Below are positions 37,035 to 49,474 of a stretch of DNA of 64,000 nt, piece by piece. Made by a program: the position numbers and the translations under genes. The DNA comes from Cardinalis cardinalis (lineage: Eukaryota > Chordata > Aves > Passeriformes > Cardinalidae). Each line of letters begins with the position of its first letter. The first letter of the stretch is position 1. Location of the stretch: the NCBI GenBank assembly GCA_014549065.1, contig JACDOX010000141.1, positions 968,884 to 1,032,883 on the forward strand. The letters run 5' to 3'. The notes under the pieces were generated by a model. It worked only from the letters and a program-made list of their open reading frames with translations. It did no database searches and had not been told where the DNA came from.

Positions 37035-37840
37035 AAAAGCAATTCATTTATTAATTCTTAGTTGTCCTCTTTATTTCTCCTGAGTTATTATGTTGAGTAG
37101 GCTCAGTAACAGGTTTGGTGAGATGAGGGCTGGAAGTAGAACAGATCTGGGAAGTACGTGGCTGGCAGCAGTGGGGGAGAGACTCAGTGGGGGAGACAGG
37201 ACTCCTTTTTTGTTGATGTTAGGCTGCTAGGCTGGCCTCCTCTTCTCTGAAAACTGCTGCCACAGGTTCCTAAGGAAAGACCTAGGTTGGATGTCTGGAT
37301 CCTGGTAACTCAGGATTTTGGCCAAGCCTGTAAAATCTGGGCTTTCTTTTTTCAACATCCATCAGGTTTCCTGAAGCTATTGTGAACTGCCATCTCAGAT
37401 CCTGACAGTGTTTCTCCTTTTGTTATGTAAGAGAGAGTTTAACTACCAATTAATTGCTGCCAATTACAAACCTACTGGAATGCCAGCCACAGCACTAGAC
37501 CCAAATGCCTTTAGAGATGTTATCTGAAGCCTCTGCCTGCTGCCATTCCACCTTAGTAATCCTTTCTCTAGGCGTGTCAGGGACTGTACACATCTGCAAC
37601 ATGTGCAGCATTGAAAAAGTGACTGACAGAAACAGGAGAAAAATTGCCGCTCTAGTGGAAGAAACAAAGGCAAGGGGAAGCTGCAACTGCTGCCTTCCTC
37701 CTCCACATGGACCTGGTCTGAGCAATACTCTAAAAGACACGCAGTGCTATCGTCCCTTGCGTGGATCATCCAGAGAACCTCTGTGCCTGCATCAGTGGGC
37801 TNGTCATGTAGTTTTCTGGGTGTTAATGATATTATCAAAA
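37035..37840. other. Unclassified, slightly G+C-richer segment
   Basis: This segment is richer in G+C than most of the window and carries overlapping open frames on both strands (37505-37864 plus, 37464-37838 minus). AGTGGGGGAGA occurs twice near 37168-37195. None of the translations resembles a family I recognise. It may be internal sequence of a degraded retroelement or a unique segment. No splice-flanked exon could be defended. Confidence 0.3.
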
Positions 37841-40654
37841 ATTACAAGTACTCAGGTTGCCTGACAGTGGTCAGAGGCCTTAGTGAACATATATGGGGAT
37901 TTCAAAACAGAAAATATTTACAGATATTCAAGTGTATATGCGATATAATACATGCTCACGTTTCTTGTTGTTTTCAGTGTAATCAAAAATTGTAATTATT
38001 TCATAACTGTATCAGAAAAATAAAAGAAGAGGTCTCTGAAACAGGTAAGATGTTTGCCTTGATAGCATAGTCAATAAGGTGTCAGGATGTTAAAACACAG
38101 ACACAAAGTTAATAGATTTTATTAACACACTTTGATCCTCATCTGGAGCTGCTTGATGTTCAGTTAGAAAGCTTTTATAAGCCAGAAGTGTTATTTCTCT
38201 GGGGTTGATGGTTTTCTTTTATTCCTGTGAGTGCCCAGATTTTATAATGAAATACAAAGATTTATCTCAAACAGACATATTAGGAATTCATAGTGATATC
38301 TATATCTCACTTTGAAGGTGTGCTAGTGTGTCTTGGACTTTGATCCAACAGAATTCCCCTCAAAAACAAATTAATATATTTTATGACTATATTTTGAGTT
38401 CATTCATTTCAGATAAACTGCCCCACATTAGATCAGTTGCAGAATCACTAAATGTNAGCTATGCAAGAAAAAAAAGTGTTAATTACTTAAGTTCTTCAAA
38501 ATTAGCACAGAAAGACTACTTTTGGTTTGTGTTTCTCAATTTTTTGTCAGATAAAATGAAAAAAATGAGGTGTAAGATATGTAATTCTGAAACTAATTCA
38601 GGAACCTTATTTTTTTTTAAAGCAAAGGCAGCTTTTTCAGCTGTTGAAAATCAAACTGTAATGACTGACTTGTTTTGGTAAATAACTTTTTTAATGTTCA
38701 GAGTAGCAAACTACCTTCCCTAAAGATAAAAGGAAAGGGAATAAGGCTGCCTCAGGTATTTTGTGACTGAGACAGATACATTCTCTGGTGAGCCCTGAAG
38801 TCCCCATTCCTTTTCATGCAGCAGAGAGGATGACACTATCTACTGTTCACTCTCAATTTACAAAAAAGTTTGATCATATTTATTAAATATATTTGGGTAA
38901 TAACTTATCTTAATATTTGCATGGACAAAACCCTAAAAATCAAAAGTCCAATTAAGTAAGAAAAGCAAATTGAACATGAAAAGAATGGGATTTTTAATTG
39001 AATAAGATATAAAGATCTAATTCCAAATACAAGCATACAGATCCCTATTAAAATCAGAGACAGCACACAATGAATTGTCCCCAACTTCTTTCTCTACCAG
39101 CAGCTTTCTTGCAAGGGTCAATGGAATAATAGACTGAGATATGGATAAGGTAAGTCCCAACACAATCAGTAAAAAGCGAAATAACAATTCCCTTGATGGA
39201 AATTTTCACCTTAGGGATGGATCATTCAGAAACTGAATGCAGCAGAACTAAAGAGTGTCATTTCAATTTTACTTGAATTCTCTCTAGAATCCAGCACATA
39301 ATTTCTCATAATAACAAATAAACATTCTCATGTTTGGTGTATATTTTAGCTGTCATCTGAGGAAAAGGCAAATATCATAGTATTTATTTACAAAACCTGG
39401 TTTGATCCTCCTAAATTACATATTGCTTTGAAAATAAGCAACCAGATACCANACAGATGCATATTGACAAACATCCAGTGAACTCAACCAAGCTTTGCCT
39501 ATTTACACCCCCCTCAGGATAACACAGAAGTGTATAGTATACTAAAATGAGATTTAAAATGTAAATGCACATTATCATTAAGGAATAATTTGATACAAGA
39601 ACGACAGAATTAGTAAAATAAACAGCTGTCTTAAAAATATGAAGTCTAAATATGTCCAGCTGCCAGAAAGAATGAAAGCAGAAGCCTGTGAAGTGTTTCT
39701 GTGGTGCTTACACAGTATCTGCCATAAACGTCTGTTATAGTAAAGATTACTTCCTTTCCTTTATAGTAAAGATTACCTCCTTTAAGAGATCAAAATATTT
39801 GAAATTAGAAGGTTCTATAAAGATATTAAATAATGTATCTTACACTTTTATGAATCTTCTTCCAAAAGCACTCTTAAATTATATTTTGCAAGCTTCTGTC
39901 TAAAGTAAACAAGGTTAACAATCTATCTTAATGAAAATACAGAACACTGAAACAGATTCAGTGATTTTCCAAAATGAGAGAAGCATCGTGTCAAAATACT
40001 GTTGTTGTTGTTATAATGATTTTTGTACATCTAGAATTACTAATGTGTTTGTGGTGTCCAAACATCTTTCAACATCCTGATGCTAAAACTTAAGCTCCTG
40101 ACTTTCTTCTCAGAATTTGAAATATATTAGGAAGAGGTTGTTTCCTGAAGGAAAAAAAAAATCCCAATAACTATTTGTAGAGTTTAAAAGTTTGTACAAC
40201 TTCTGTTACCCATCAGCATTATAAAATGCAGAATAGCATTTTGTTTTGCTAGTAGGAATACTCATCTATGGAAAAAAATCTATCAGTAACAGCTAACCTC
40301 TGCTGAGATGAGTACAATCAGGATTTCTAATCAGTTTTGCTCAAAGACTTTTTTATTAATTCCAGAAATTTTTCATTCATTCCAGACNGCTAAAATCAGG
40401 GTAGATCCATTCCAAGTAGTTTGTATCTATTTTAAAACTAATGTTAAGGAGAAAATTAGGGTGCATGTAACAAGTGTATACATGTGCTTATTTGTGTCTT
40501 AGTGATTTTGAAATAGAACAAAGTCGGATGGATCTGGAAAGTATCACAGGTCATGTATTTCAGTTAGCTTTTAAAACCTTAAAATTCCAAGTTGAACTTG
40601 ATGGTTTCTTTTCTTTGTCCAAACCTAACACACTATATTATCACAGCAAATGGG
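37841..40654. other. AT-rich non-coding DNA with a short tandem duplication
   Basis: No gene was recognised. A 26-bp tandem duplication lies at 39735-39760 and 39761-39784; both units begin TTATAGTAAAGATTAC. The 117-codon frame at 38328-38681 is interrupted by an N and is not recognisable. Confidence 0.5.
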
Positions 40655-40835
40655 CTTAGAAGAAACCTCAAGAGATTATCTTGTCCATCGCATGCCTCAG
40701 GCAGGATCAGTTTTTCCAATGACATTTCTGACAGATGTTAGTTAAACCTGGTCCTTAAACCTTCCAAAACTGAATTCCTTACATCTGTAAGGAATGTATT
40801 CTCACTCCTAGTAAGAGCAATGTACAGGTTAAACA
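40655..40835 (-). mobile_element. Degraded old CR1-type LINE fragment
   Basis: Plus-strand reading gives words typical of a reverse-complemented ancient CR1/L3-like element: CTTAGAAGAAACCTCAAGAG, TTATCTTGTCCATC, GCCTCAGGCAGGATCA, TGACAGATGTTAGTTAAACC and CTTAAACCTTCCAAAAC. It is the same general family and orientation as 14410-14600. A 22-bp palindrome at 40774-40795 lies inside. The copy is old and non-coding. Confidence 0.65.
40774..40795. repeat. 22-bp palindrome
   Basis: ATTCCTTACA and TGTAAGGAAT are exact reverse complements around TC. It lies within the old CR1 relic, probably created by local mutation. Confidence 0.7.
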
Positions 40836-43800
40836 CTGCCTTAAAAAAAAAAAAAAAATCAAAAAAAAAGAACCCCAAAACAGCAAAGACAAACAAGCAC
40901 TGGCCTGAAAATACTAGGTACAGAATATCCTTAGGCTTCCTGATTCCTATTTGCTCACCATTAACAACTCTGAAATAAGAAAATAAATAACATTGCTGAT
41001 TATCAAGGCTGGACAGATTTCATTTTGCAATTTATTAGATACAAAGAAGATGCAGCCTTGATAGGGCAAAAACTTGTTCTTTCTGGGTGGCAGTTGTTGC
41101 TCACAGAGACTGACCCTGTGTATACCAGCAGATATTTGTAAATATGTGTGGGAAGGACATGTGCCCATGGCAGGGTGCATATACAGCTCTGAGCACATGA
41201 AAATGGATGGATGCTCCAATGCCACCTCTGTCGCTCTGAAATTGTACTGGGTATGGTACTCTGCATACCATAAATACCATATAAAGATTTTTTTTCCCCC
41301 TACTGATTCTTTGTTCTGTTTCCCTTGTATGTGGATAATTATGGTGGTAATTTGGCTACAGCATTCTGAACTTGCATGATTTTTAGTAAGGACTACATGG
41401 GTTTGAATCTGTCAGTTTGTCATAATGCTTCCTCAATATTACCCATTTAGTGTCAATTATAAACAAAAAATAGCCCACTTATTGTCTCATATTAGCATCC
41501 ACATCAATAATTGTGCAGAACAAAAGGCATAAACTGAGACCATCTGCTCTCACTACAATAATCTACCTAAAAAGCCTAGCCAGTAACACAGTAAAAAATT
41601 CTGATGCATTTGTCTGGGGTCATGCTGTTTAAGTGTCTTTTATGATTAAAATCATTACTGCTTTGGTCCATCACCTAAGACATATGTTTCCTCATTTCAA
41701 GTGAAATATTGTCATTTTATTTTTAATACTGTAGTAAATTAAGATAACATGTAAGAAAAAAAGNGTTCTTTTTTTTTTATACTTCATTGTCACTCTCCTT
41801 CCTGCTGATGTTGACAATACTTAGACATTTCTTGAAAAAATCATATATGCTGCAGATTTTTATTTTTTTGACAAGTGCAGAACACTTAAACTCTTTTAAA
41901 TTCCAGTACAAAACNAAATCAAAATGTAAAATGTTAACCAGAAGTGCCATCGTGACCTGAAAAGTTACAAAAAGAAAGAAAAAAAGAAAAGAATATTTAA
42001 AATCCTACAATCAAAGAAGATTGTTGATGTTTAAAGAGAATATATTGTGAGTTTTCTCAGCATTGGATATATGGAATTTTTCCTGGCAGCTTGCAAGAAT
42101 AGATAGGAGTTTAAGAAACATTCACATGAAAGTACAAAAGGCAGGCAAATCCCTGCTGCTTTATGCCAGTGTCCTTATTCTATTCTCTAGCATATCAAGC
42201 CTGTCAAGACATCTCAGTTTTTCACTTCTAACANAAATAAATAAATGAAAATAATGCACAGCAAATGCCTGGTGCATTTAATACAATGTATAAAATGTTT
42301 TGGTTCTGATCAACTGCAAATTCAGTAAACATGTTCCCCAACTCTCAATGGTGACCTTTGAAACCTGATTACAGGCTGGTTTTCAATAGCAAAATATTAT
42401 TTTTATCCAAAAATGTACTATAATGCTATGCTTTCTATGTCTGATTTTCTGACATGTTAAATACTTGCCTTTCTCCTTGATTCCAAATGGATTTTTTATA
42501 TGCTCAAAGCATGATTCATAGACTTCNTTTCCATTCTATTTATGCTATGAATTCAATAACAATTTGCTTCACAATATTAAAAATAAAACTTGGATACAAA
42601 TCAAACTAAAATTGTCCCTTTAGGAAACTTGGTTTAGAAAGCATAATACTGTTCATGAATTGACCCTATGACACCTGAAAACAAGAATGAAGAGGAAAGT
42701 CAAAAATTCACATCTATTTCTAGTTTTTCAGGCTGGTTAACATGCACAATTTTAGGATTAGATACTTTTTATCATTTAGGCTAAGAAGAAAAGGCTAATG
42801 TGATTGTATTGATGATTATTTGGTCTATTTATCAGTCCCTGAGTTAATATCTTGCTGAGTTTTAAGTAAATTTTGGGATTAAAAGTCTCTTTCATCCTAG
42901 GTATGTCAAGATTATGAATTGGAGATCTCAAAAAGAAGCCATGTAGAGTTATCCATTATTTATTGGCCAACAGTAGCCAGCATATATAACACATGTACAT
43001 GAGCACCTCATCAGTTTCTGTGTCTAGTTGAATCCTTAGCTTGAACATGTCAGTGAGACCATGTGCTGTTTTTTAACACTCCAAAGGTTCTCAAAACAGA
43101 CACTGGAAAATGGTCAGGGAGACCTGAGGGAGGAAGTGTGCTTGTCATCAGTAACCAAGCATTTTTTTCTGCTGCTTGTGGCCCAACCTGCTTTTCTTTT
43201 TCAATTATTAACACTCCACCTTTTAGGCAACTCATGTGCAGTAATAAATCTCACTTTCATAGGTAAGAGAATTCTGGTTATGCATCTTGTCTATTGATAA
43301 CTCAGCAGCTACTTATACTTGATAAATCAAGGCATTTCAAAATTTAGTCTTTTGTTTAGAGCAGAAATGTGATCTATTCCTTCTCAGAAAGTGGTCAAAT
43401 AATGAGTTATAAGTGCAGCCTCTGCTTCTGCTCCCCAAATTAAAACATACTTTCATAGTGAAAGTACACGTGTGTTTGCTCTTCAAACTGTTGGGTAGAA
43501 ATAGTTTCACTTACAAATGTGAAAAAAATATTTGAAACTAATAAAACTTTTTGGTCAGTATTGAGGGTCTTATTTTATAAGTTCAAAGTGGTTGTTTTTC
43601 AAAATTCAGTCTTATAAAAATATTTAAAAATTGAAATTGAATTATCAACATTTGGCCAATGAATATTGGAATGCCATTTTGAAATTTTTGGAAGAATAGT
43701 ATATTATACATATTCCTGCTATTTCCAATTGGAAGATCTTTCAATCTGTTCTGGATCATGCAATATTTTTTTCCAAAGTCTGCACTTGTCTGTCCAACTA

Positions 43801-46800
43801 CAATATGGAGTAATGTGTAGATCAGAACAATGGCTAGCACCATGGCAGGCATTCAAAAAATTGGCATGTCATTATTTCAGCTTTCATCTCCTTCAAAATA
43901 TGGTAATGTGGGCTGTATTTAAGAAATCAGGGCTGAAATATACTGTGGTCTCCACCTGTTCCAAAAGTAATAGAGAACAGATAGAGATAAGTGCAATATG
44001 GGATAGCAATTTTGACTAGCTATGTAAGCTAAGCATTTTATACTCATATGTTATGATAAATAATGCCATATACAAGTGCTTTCCTTGAAAGCAAAAGCCT
44101 ACCAGCAAAGTAAAAAAGTAATAAGAAGCAAGGAAAAAAAAATCTACAATTTTTTGCCATATATTTGGAAGAAAAAAAAATACGGATTTCTCTCTGTTAC
44201 TTTCCATTAGCATCAAATCTTCAAACTTTTCCAAACATGAAAAATTCTTTTGTGCATATTAACATCATCCAGCAATAGAAGAGACATTACTTTTCTTGAT
44301 AGATGATAGAACTATATCCTAATATTTAAAACTATACATATATAAACTATAAAATAAAACATAAACTATATCATATTTGAAAATGAGAATAAATATATAG
44401 TGCTTGTTTTTTTCCTCACATTCTGAAGCAAACACAAACACTAAGTTGGTTTGGTTTTTTTCTGACAAACTGGCCAAGATTTTCATATACTAAAGGACAT
44501 GATCTAGGGACCGTAAGATCAAGGCAGTATTCAGAATAAAACTTTCGACTGGTTGCTCTGGAAGCTTTTATCTGGACAAAAATGTGTAAGTCAGAACTGT
44601 CCTTGCAGAAAGAGATTTGCAAGGTCTTCCGTTTAAAATGGTTTCCTTCATTTCCCTTAGTCTTACCACCGTTTATTAGACAGCACAAGCCCAACTGTGA
44701 AATAAAAATGACACAACTATGCTTCAAAAGGCTGCTGCAAATTCTTGGATACGTGAGGAAGCAATCAANCTCGTCAGTTAGAGATGAGACAGCAGATACA
44801 TTTCAAAAACTCTTGTGGATTTGGAACAGTTAAACTGACTTTATTTTCTTCAGAACATAGTTGTGTCAGGCTAAGTATTTAATGTATTTTTGTGAATTAC
44901 ATCTTGGTTTTAGACTGAAAAAATATCAATCATAANCCACAAAATTATTTAAATGACTTTTTAAACAGTTGTGATTTCAACTTGTCTTGAAGGGCCATGT
45001 GCTGAGTTGAAATGTGGCCCTGGACCACAGAGAGAACAGGGAAAAGGGACAGTAAGGCCAGAGAAATACCCTTGGGGTTGAGACATTGACTGTGTCATTC
45101 TTTTAGATGCTATCCTTTACAGTTTGTTTAGTACAGTGGTAAGAAGGTTTTTTGGATTTGAATGGGTGTTCTATCTGCTTTGTTTGGGGTTTTTTGTTTC
45201 TTGTTTGCTTGGTTTCCAGATAAATATGTGGAAAGGTTTCCGGTGTTATTTCCTTAGGCTGAATTATGGCTCATGCATTGGGATTTACACTTCACTTGTA
45301 GCCACTTATAAAATTCCTTCCAGGAGAAATAAAATGGTTTATCCTATTTACCTTTTTCAAATGGTACATGCTGTCCTGCCTCAATTGATTTGTTTATGGC
45401 ACTTACTAATTTTCAATATTGTGCCACTTTTCTAACAATAACAAGTAGAAGCATGAACATTGAAGGTTATTATTTACTAGCCATAGCTCAGTGCACCATA
45501 TAATCAAATCCTTTGTCAGAGCATCCTGCCACATAATCAGATCTTGTGAGTTGTCAAAGGCAATTTTATAAATATATATATTCATTTAAAACCTCAGTAA
45601 GCTTGTCATGGCGTGAGATAAGCACATTTTTCTTTCATTTTCATGCTTTTCCAGTTCTTTATATATGTAGTAATTACATTGTCTTCATACAGTTTCTACT
45701 GTGAGAAGTGATGCTATATATAGCTATAGGTGCTATACATGCAATCTAATAGCAACAGGTATTAGATTGAATAGTTGATTTAATGTGTTTTTTTTCCTAT
45801 AAAACATAATTTAAAGATTTATGTTATTAACCAGATTTTATAATTAGCAATATAATGCCCAAAACAAAATTAGAAGAATCAGAAAACCCCACANAGAGGG
45901 CATATCTTTCCTAGGTTGGTGTGCTTTAAGATGCCAGATTCACTTCTTGCTCTGGCAAGACACTGAACAACTTTGGAAATTTTATTTACTACAAGGAACA
46001 GGTTGGAAGATATTTCATAGTTTTTGGTTTTAATGATTAGAAGAATAAACTCCAAAATTCAAATAAAACTCTGCGAAAAGACTGGTTGGTTCAACCAGGA
46101 AAAAAAGGTATTATACAAATGTTCTTAGAAGGAAAATTTTGTAAAAATTGCTGAATTATTGCAATAGAGGTTGTTAAATTTTAAAAGTATTAGAAAACAC
46201 AGTAATTTTATGGAAAAATTTTACATAATATTCTGTATATTCAAAGCTTGTTTTCAAAAATTAAGTGAGAATACAATGGCTTTAGAATCTCAGAGAAATA
46301 CCTGAAGTTTTCAGAGATCTATTCTATCTGTATAATGAGACTTTAGTGTTTGCAGTGGTACAGCCCCAAAGAGATATTCTGTGGGTACTGCAGAAAGCAT
46401 TTTATAGTTAAAATATGGTTTGTGCTTTGTCTGTAGTCTCCATACATCCTCACTGATTGTCCTCTAATTGGATGGTGATGATGAAGACATCTGCCAGATA
46501 AAAAAAACATAATCAAGTAATATGTCAGCCAGAACAATAGTGAGGAAAAAAGAGAAAGGAAAGATAGAAGCAGTAACAATATCCCAATTAAAATGAAGAA
46601 CAAAAGAGTTGAAGTTCAGATGAGTGTCAGCTTTCTTCACACAGTACAGACAATGAGACCTGTGCAAACGCATCTAAGATGTGTTGGAAAAGAGGTGGCT
46701 ATATAATGGAAAAAATAGTTCTGAAATAAGTAATTAAATAATATTGCCAGGATTTAGCAGTACATTTTCTCAGATGCATACCCTGTGTGAGCTGACATTC

Positions 46801-47169
46801 AGGGAGTCAAGAGTTAGATAAACAGGAACCAATTCTTGAAAACAAAATACTTCAGGCTCGGCTTTCCTTAAAATTCTGATTATTGGATGTTGTGGTTTAT
46901 TAATTTACTTTACACAAAAAAGAAGGTTATAGAGAGGCCATCNTTCTATTTGATATATCTAATGTGGTATCATATGCGTGAGGTGTCATCTGCATTATCA
47001 AATTGCAGGGAATTTTATTTCATTTAATTTTTCATTGTATCTAACAACAATTCAATCAGGGTATGGGTAACTTATAAAGTTTCTTTAGTTTCAGAGGATG
47101 TTCATTCATTGCAAAAGTCCACAGGAACCTTTTTCTAGCCTAAATTATCAGTTCAGATCTGAGTCCAAG
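40836..47169. other. Long AT-rich non-coding stretch, no gene seen
   Basis: About 6.3 kb without a defensible gene. It starts with an A-rich tract (about 40843-40869). AT-rich simple sequence lies at 44325-44400. Several open frames of about 100 codons occur (43666-44019, 44416-44727, 45124-45435). Their hydrophobic translations reflect T-rich DNA rather than a recognisable membrane protein. Confidence 0.5.
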
Positions 47170-47780
47170 AAAAGCTATGCTGCCGCAGCTCCATGTCCCA
47201 GGTTCAATAAGTGGCAAGGCTGAAGATACACATTCCCACCAGGCACATGCACACCAAGCACATGAGTGCACTGCTCACAGCCAAAGCTGGCCCCTGAGCT
47301 CTGACTTGCAGTCATTTACGCCAACACAGAAGCACAAGCAGCTTCATGGGTCTCCCCCCTCCCCCAGGCACACAGACCCTCTGGCCTGTGCTCCAGTGCA
47401 GCTGCTGGCACCCAGACCTTGCTCGCTCCAGGTGCTGGTATCACAGGCCTCTACAACCCACTCCAGTTGCTGGCACTCACCTTATGACACATGCACGTGC
47501 AGACAAACAAAATAAAATTCCTTATCCAAGGAAAGAGCTGGAAAGGAATTTCAAAGGGTGTACAGATCACAGTGGTTAGGCACAAGGCATGGCCAGAAAA
47601 GTGTACAGAACTATTTAATCACCACCGTCCCTTTTCATCCCCATATTATTCTTTTCAAGCACATTTCCCTTCCCAAATCACCTAGATCCTCCCACTTTTT
47701 GTTCCGCCTCTAAACATGTGTTAATAAGTCCTGTGCAGTTCCAAAATTCCCCTGCATCCATACCAGTAAAAAGTGACCCT
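47170..47780. mobile_element. Unclassified LTR-like retroelement fragment
   Basis: A G+C-richer block contains a degenerate internal repeat of about 30-45 bases (CTCCAGTGCAGCTGCTGGCA, CTCCAGGTGCTGGTATCA and CTCCAGTTGCTGGCACT at about 47390-47480). A pyrimidine-rich part follows, with CTATTTAATCACC and CACCTAGATCCTCCC. Block order and some words recall 4560-5130, suggesting two copies of one avian LTR family. Ends, strand and class could not be fixed. The 112-codon frame at 47177-47515 is rich in H, P and Q with no domain and is probably incidental. Confidence 0.4.
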
Positions 47781-47828
47781 CCTCAGTGCAACATGTGCTC
47801 CTGCAGCATTGACACATTTTGATGTGAT

Positions 47829-47880
47829 ATTAGATGATCTTTAAGGTCCCTTCCAACCCAGGCCATTCTATGCTTCTATG
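47829..47880 (+). mobile_element. Short CR1 3' end
   Basis: TAGATGATCTTTAAGGTCCC, then TTCCAACCCAGGCC and ATTCTATGCTTCTATG, are the last 50 or so bases of an avian CR1 LINE with its 8-bp terminal repeat. This is a very short 5'-truncated insertion on the plus strand, next to the unclassified LTR-like stretch. Confidence 0.88.
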
Positions 47881-49331
47881 TCACAAGTAGACTTTTAAAC
47901 TGAGGCTTTCCTGAGAAAGCTATGGGAGCGAACTGGACAGGGCATTCCTTTCTCTGAAGCCTTAATTTTTGTGCCTGTGCCCTTGTTCTCCTGTGAATTT
48001 GTGGAAATCGAAGTTTGATGTGCTGACAACATCTGTGGTGGTCCTGGATGTAGCTGAGGCAAGGTGCTAATTGGGCTCCCCTCCTCCCTGTGCCCCACAG
48101 ATGAGCTTTCATCACATGTCTGTACATCACAGATCTCTGATGTGTATTTATTTCCACAGCCAAATGCCCAAAGAAGTTCTGACTTAAGAACGGAGACAGA
48201 ACTATCAGTTGTATAGTGANCAAAGTGAATCACATACTTGAACTTCAGTATGCAGAGCTCACTTGAGAGCCCAGGGTCCATAGTGACTGATGTGTTGATG
48301 TTTCTCTCTCACAGGACAGAGTAAGCTAGGGGAAGATCATCTGGAAGCATATTCCTTATTATTGTAGAAGGATGCACCCTCATGAAGTGTTGACACTTGT
48401 CAATCCATTACAGTTTGCCTTCTGTCTTCTATTTACCTCCATAGACATATCCATAAGAGCAATGCAAAGAAAAACGTAATTAGGCAGGATAAAATATTGG
48501 GGTGTATTTAACAAATTGCTCCCTCACAATGGGATTTTATCAAACTGAAGAGGTTATTGCAGTGCTTTTTGTTGTTTTGGCAGTATTTGTTTTTTAATTA
48601 CTTGAGTGATAGATCTGCAGTGCATGTTGGTTAGTCTGCATGAGTTGGTGGGCTGGGAAGGATACCCTTCTAAAGGGGAAGGCTAGAATGCCAAATGATT
48701 GTGATGAATTAGGAAGCCTCACTAAAAAAAATATGATGTCCATTAAGATGGACGAATGCAATGAAAAAGCCAAGCAGCAGTTCCACAATTACGATCTGGT
48801 CTTAGTTGAGCCTCTATAGATTAATGGAATCATGCTGTCATATTGCTGGTGAGATGAGCTTCTGGGAGACACAAAGAACAGCCTGTACAGGGTATTTCCA
48901 CTACATCAAGTCAGCTATTGCTTTCTTTTTTTTTTTTTTTTGTAGGCAACATGAGTGGGAAATGTCTGTAACATCTTTGTTCTCACTCGAAGTGATTTCA
49001 TCATGTCTGGGTAACAGATTCACTGACACCATCTGTTCCTAGTCCTTTCTTGAACAGTCTGGAGTATAGCACTCAACACCCTTGACATGTCTAGTACCTC
49101 CTACAAGAAATTTGAATGTTTTCAATTTCTCAGTCCATAGGCCTTTCTAGATCAGTTATCTATTCTGGTCAACAGTTTTCTGACTCAATATTTTTATTAG
49201 ATTATAACTTGTTATGAAGCTTAATCTGGTAGTTCCATACTAGGTTTCATGATAAGGAAGACCTGCTGGCATAGCATTGGACACATACTCGGAAATATGG
49301 AAGCTGGAATACTTATTGCAGACCAAAGAAG
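47881..49331. other. Non-coding DNA, no gene seen
   Basis: No gene was recognised. A run of 16 T lies at 48926-48941. The 115- and 128-codon minus-strand frames at 47876-48281 overlap each other and have no recognisable domain. Confidence 0.5.
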
Positions 49332-49474
49332 TCATGGATGCCCCATCCTGGATAGGTTCAAAGCCAAGCTGACTGAGGCTCTGAGAAGGCTGGTCTAGGT
49401 GTCCCTGCCCATGACAATGCAGCTGGAAATAGATTATTTTTAGGGTCCTTTTAAGCCCAACCATGATTCCATTA
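49332..49474 (+). mobile_element. CR1 LINE 3' end
   Basis: CATGGATGCCCCATCCTGG, GGTTCAAAGCCAAGCTGA, GAGGCTCTGAGAAGGCTGG, GTCCCTGCCCATGACAATG and a GGTCCTTTTAAGCCCAACC-like end are CR1 3'-UTR words in the right order. The copy is plus-strand, about 140 bases, more diverged than 36811-37034, and non-coding. Confidence 0.88.

Noticed and set aside
37464..37864. Overlapping open frames of about 120 codons on both strands
   Set aside because: Neither translation resembles a known family and the frames are mutually exclusive; kept only as an unclassified segment.
45124..45435. Possible small membrane protein (103 codons)
   Set aside because: The hydrophobic translation follows from T-rich DNA; there is no recognisable family and no gene context.
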